Assembly (NCBI RefSeq): GCF_016106015.1
Contig: NZ_JACADQ010000007.1
Location: 1-49,925 of the forward strand
Reading direction: 5' to 3'
From: Neoroseomonas rubea
GTDB lineage: Bacteria > Pseudomonadota > Alphaproteobacteria > Acetobacterales > Acetobacteraceae
Length of the DNA stretch: 49,925 nt
The translations under genes were made by a program, and so were the position numbers. The notes below the pieces were generated by a model. It was not told the DNA's origin. It did not search any database and saw nothing but the letters and a program-made list of their open reading frames with translations. Below, in pieces: positions 47,534-49,925 of the stretch; within the stretch, counting starts at the first letter, position 1; each line of letters opens with the position of its first letter.

Positions 47534-48484
47534 TCAGCCCGGCCGCGTCTCCGCCCGCACCGTCACGCGGCCTTCCGGCAGGGGGATGAACTCGGCCTCG
47601 TCCCCCGGCACCTTCGCGAAGCGGCCGGCTGCCCAGTCCGCCTTGGCCTGCTCCAGCCGTTCCCGGGAAGACGCGACGAAGTTCCAGTACATGTAGCGCG
47701 GCCCGTCCATCACCGCCCCGCCGAGCATCAGCAGCCGCGCGCCCAAGGGGCCGGCTTCCAGCGCCAGCGCGTCGCCGGCGCGGAAGACCAGCATCCGCCC
47801 GGCCTCGAAGACGCTGCCCGCCACGGTCACTGCCCCCTGCACGACATAGGCGCCGCGTTCCTCATGCTGTGCCGGCAGCGGCAGCCGTGCGCCCGGAGCC
47901 AGCACGGCATCGGCGTAGAACAGCGGCGAGGCGGTCTCGACCGGGGCACGCAGCCCCCAGGCTTCGCCGGCGACGAGGCGCAGCGTCACGCCGGCGTCGG
48001 AGACGAAGGGCAGTGCCTCGGCGCCGTGATGGGCGAAGGCGGGGGCGGTGTCTTCCATCCCCTTGGGAAGCGCCACCCAGGACTGGATGCCGAACATCCG
48101 ACGCGGCCGGTCGCGCAACGCCGCATCCGTGCGTTCTGAATGGACGATCCCCTGCCCCGCCGTCATCCAGTTCAGTTCCCCGGGCCGGATCGGCTGGGCG
48201 GAACCGAGGCTGTCGCGATGGAAGATCTCGCCCTCGAACAGATAGGTGACGGTGGACAGCCCGATATGCGGGTGCGGGCGGACATCGAGCCCCTGCCCGG
48301 TTAGGAATTCCCCCGGCCCCATCTGGTCGAAGAAGATGAAGGGCCCGACCATCTGGCGTTCGCGGGCCGGCAGGGCGCGGCGCACCTCGAAGCCGCCGAT
48401 GTCGTGCGCGCGCGGCACGATCACGGTCTCGATGCCCGGCGGGGCGGACGGGCAGGTTGGATCGGTCTCGTCGAGGGTGGACAT
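47534..48484 (-). CDS. pirin family protein
   Basis: Bicupin iron-binding protein; bacterial members include quercetinase-like enzymes and stress-linked proteins, so the role is open. The 316 aa show the pirin motif RPHPHIGLSTVTYLF and WMTAGQGIVHSERT, which bear the metal-binding His and Glu residues, and a C-terminal second cupin with PVETASPLFYAD. Start ATG 48484 (MSTLDET) has AGGAGG 7 nt upstream; a start eight codons earlier lacks this. It lies 75 nt downstream of the greB-like gene on the same strand. Confidence 0.9.
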   Translation of the reverse strand: MSTLDETDPTCPSAPPGIETVIVPRAHDIGGFEVRRALPARERQMVGPFIFFDQMGPGEFLTGQGLDVRPHPHIGLSTVTYLFEGEIFHRDSLGSAQPIRPGELNWMTAGQGIVHSERTDAALRDRPRRMFGIQSWVALPKGMEDTAPAFAHHGAEALPFVSDAGVTLRLVAGEAWGLRAPVETASPLFYADAVLAPGARLPLPAQHEERGAYVVQGAVTVAGSVFEAGRMLVFRAGDALALEAGPLGARLLMLGGAVMDGPRYMYWNFVASSRERLEQAKADWAAGRFAKVPGDEAEFIPLPEGRVTVRAETRPG

Positions 48485-48559
48485 GGGGTCGCCTCCTGGC
48501 TGTCCCACATGTCGGGCCGCCTGGTGCCGTGCGCCATGGGCCGGGCGTGATGGCGGCGA

Positions 48560-49096
48560 TCAGCCGGGCGGATAGGCGATCGCCACCACCTCGATCTCCT
48601 CCGGCCCCGAGGGCAGGCGGAGCTTCCGCACATCGCCTACCTTCGCGCCGAGCAGCGCGCGCGCGACCGGAGCGACCCAGGAGACATCGCCGCGATCGGC
48701 ATCGGCCTCGTCCACGCCGACGATACGGATCGTCACCTCGGCATCGTCGGACAGTCGCGCATAGGTGACGGTCGCGCCGAAGAAGACCTGGTCGCGCCTG
48801 GACTGCGCCGCCGGGTCGACCACCTGCACGCGGTCCAGCCGCTTGCGCAGGAAGCGCACGCGCCCGTCGATCTGCCGCAGGCGCCGCTTGCCGTACTGGT
48901 AGTCGGCATTCTCCGAGCGGTCGCCCAGCGAGGCGGCCCAGGAGACGACCTCGACCACCTTGGGCCGCTCCTCCTCCCACAGCCGGCGGATTTCCTCACG
49001 CAGCGCGGCCGCCCCGGCGGGGGTCATGTAGAAGGGCGTGCCGGGCGGAAGGCCCGGCGGGCCTTCATCCCCATCATCCTCGTCCGGATCGCTCAC
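48560..49096 (-). CDS. greB: GreA/GreB-family transcript cleavage factor (GreB-like)
   Basis: Rescues stalled RNA polymerase by stimulating cleavage of the nascent RNA. The 178 aa have an acidic N-terminal extension (DPDEDDGDE), then the coiled-coil finger (FYMTPAGAAALREEI, GDRSENADYQYGKRRLRQIDGRV) and the C-terminal FKBP-like domain. The GDRSENADYQYGKRR motif points to GreB rather than GreA. The GTG start at 49096 overlaps the preceding phosphatase stop (GTGA). An internal ATG at 49027 would remove the acidic extension. Confidence 0.9.
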   Translation of the reverse strand: MSDPDEDDGDEGPPGLPPGTPFYMTPAGAAALREEIRRLWEEERPKVVEVVSWAASLGDRSENADYQYGKRRLRQIDGRVRFLRKRLDRVQVVDPAAQSRRDQVFFGATVTYARLSDDAEVTIRIVGVDEADADRGDVSWVAPVARALLGAKVGDVRKLRLPSGPEEIEVVAIAYPPG

Positions 49097-49920
49097 GGGT
49101 CGAGCAGGCTCGCGCGCAGCGCGTCCCAGGATGCGCGGTCCGGCGCGCAGATCAGCCCGCCATCCTTGTGCGTCGGCAGGTAGTCGCTGCCGTCGAAGCG
49201 CGCGGAATAACCGCCCGCTTCCCGGTGCAGCAGCCAGCCGGGCAGATGGTCCCAGGGCATCAGGCGGTTGTAGAGCTGCGCATGGGCATGCCCGCCCGCC
49301 GTCAGCCGGTATTCGTGCGCCGCGCAGCGGAAGCCGACGATGCCGGCCAGCCGCGGCAGGCGCGATGCGACTCGGCTGCGCAGGGGCTCCTTGAGATAGG
49401 TCCAGGAAATCGCGGCGACCATGCGCTCGACCGGCGCAGGCGCGGCAACGCGAAGGTCGGCCATGTGCCGGCCCTCCCCATCGGCGATCCAGGCGCCTTC
49501 CCCGCGCAGGGCGATCGCCGTGTCGTCACCGAGCGGATCGTGGATCCAGCCCGCCACGACTTCCCCGCGCACCACCGCTGCCGCCATGCAGCCGAACAAC
49601 GGCGTGCCGGCGGCGAAATTGGCCGTGCCGTCCACCGGATCGACCACGAAGGCCAGGTCCGCGCCGGCAAGGCGGTCGATCACAGCGGGGTCGGCCGCGG
49701 CGGCTTCCTCCCCCACCACGACGCAGCCGGGGAACAGCCGCGCGAGGCCGGCCTCGATGATCCGCTCCGCCGCTTCGTCCGCGTCGGTGACGAGGTCGAG
49801 CGGGCCGGACTTCGCGCGCACGGCGCCCTGCGCGAGCCGGCGGAAGCGCGGCAGGATCTCCGCCCGCGCGGCGTCCCGCAGCAGCGCCGCCACATCGGCC
49901 GCGCGCGCCGCGCCGATCAC
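49093..49920 (-). CDS. inositol monophosphatase family protein, may extend past window edge
   Basis: Mg-dependent phosphatase of the SuhB/HisN/CysQ family; the substrate cannot be settled. At least 275 aa with the metal motifs GEEAAA, DPVDGTANF and a C-terminal MPWDHLPGWLLHREAGG. The first possible start in view is GTG 49920, only 5 nt from the edge, so the true start may lie outside the window. Its stop overlaps the greB start; the greB-like gene and pirin probably follow in one transcript. Confidence 0.88.
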   Translation of the reverse strand: MIGAARAADVAALLRDAARAEILPRFRRLAQGAVRAKSGPLDLVTDADEAAERIIEAGLARLFPGCVVVGEEAAAADPAVIDRLAGADLAFVVDPVDGTANFAAGTPLFGCMAAAVVRGEVVAGWIHDPLGDDTAIALRGEGAWIADGEGRHMADLRVAAPAPVERMVAAISWTYLKEPLRSRVASRLPRLAGIVGFRCAAHEYRLTAGGHAHAQLYNRLMPWDHLPGWLLHREAGGYSARFDGSDYLPTHKDGGLICAPDRASWDALRASLLDP

Positions 49921-49925
49921 CGCCC

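Overview
The window is high-GC DNA (about two thirds or more G+C by eye) with dense, mostly co-directional genes. It most resembles an alphaproteobacterial chromosome, probably Acetobacteraceae (Roseomonas-like). The grounds are the order clpP-clpX-lon-HU-tRNA-Val-tRNA-Asp-nuoA..N-birA-coaX-rnj-DUF1467-proS-lolC/E-lolD-dnaE, a short ProS without the insertion editing domain, RNase J, and a NADH dehydrogenase operon with separate nuoC and nuoD. The genus is inference; no rRNA is present.

Layout. 1-6.5 kb: the 3' part of a D,D-carboxypeptidase, a small unknown gene on the minus strand, then tmk-holB-metG-tatD-MBL hydrolase (DNA precursor supply, replication clamp loading, tRNA charging). 6.5-11.2 kb: the proteolysis block clpP, clpX, lon, each with a heat-shock-like promoter candidate. 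11.2-12.1 kb: terminator, HU gene and two tRNA genes. 12.25-26.4 kb: the complete 14-gene respiratory complex I operon nuoA-N. 26.4-29.9 kb: birA, coaX, RNase J and a DUF1467 membrane protein, very tightly packed. 29.9-30.3 kb: the only long gap, with RNA-like hairpins, an anti-Shine-Dalgarno-like CCTCCC stretch and a UUCG-loop terminator. 30.3-34.8 kb: proS and a lipoprotein-export ABC transporter with two tandem permeases. 34.8-39 kb: a HupE/UreJ-type membrane protein divergent from dnaE.

From 39 kb the content becomes more accessory. A two-partner-secretion outer-membrane pore (TpsB family) has its own promoter candidate and is followed, almost overlapping, by a secreted proline-rich protein built on 90-bp tandem repeats. 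That protein does not resemble a normal TpsA exoprotein, and this pair is the most unusual system here. Beyond it lie a minus-strand pair (molybdopterin oxidoreductase overlapping an amidase), mazG, a secreted protein of unknown function, and a minus-strand set of inositol-monophosphatase-family gene, greB-like gene and pirin.

Most genes are housekeeping and well supported. Uncertain items are the small ORF near 1.3 kb, the sRNA candidate near 30.05 kb, the promoters (pattern matches only) and the functions of the 40.7-kb and 46.6-kb secreted proteins.
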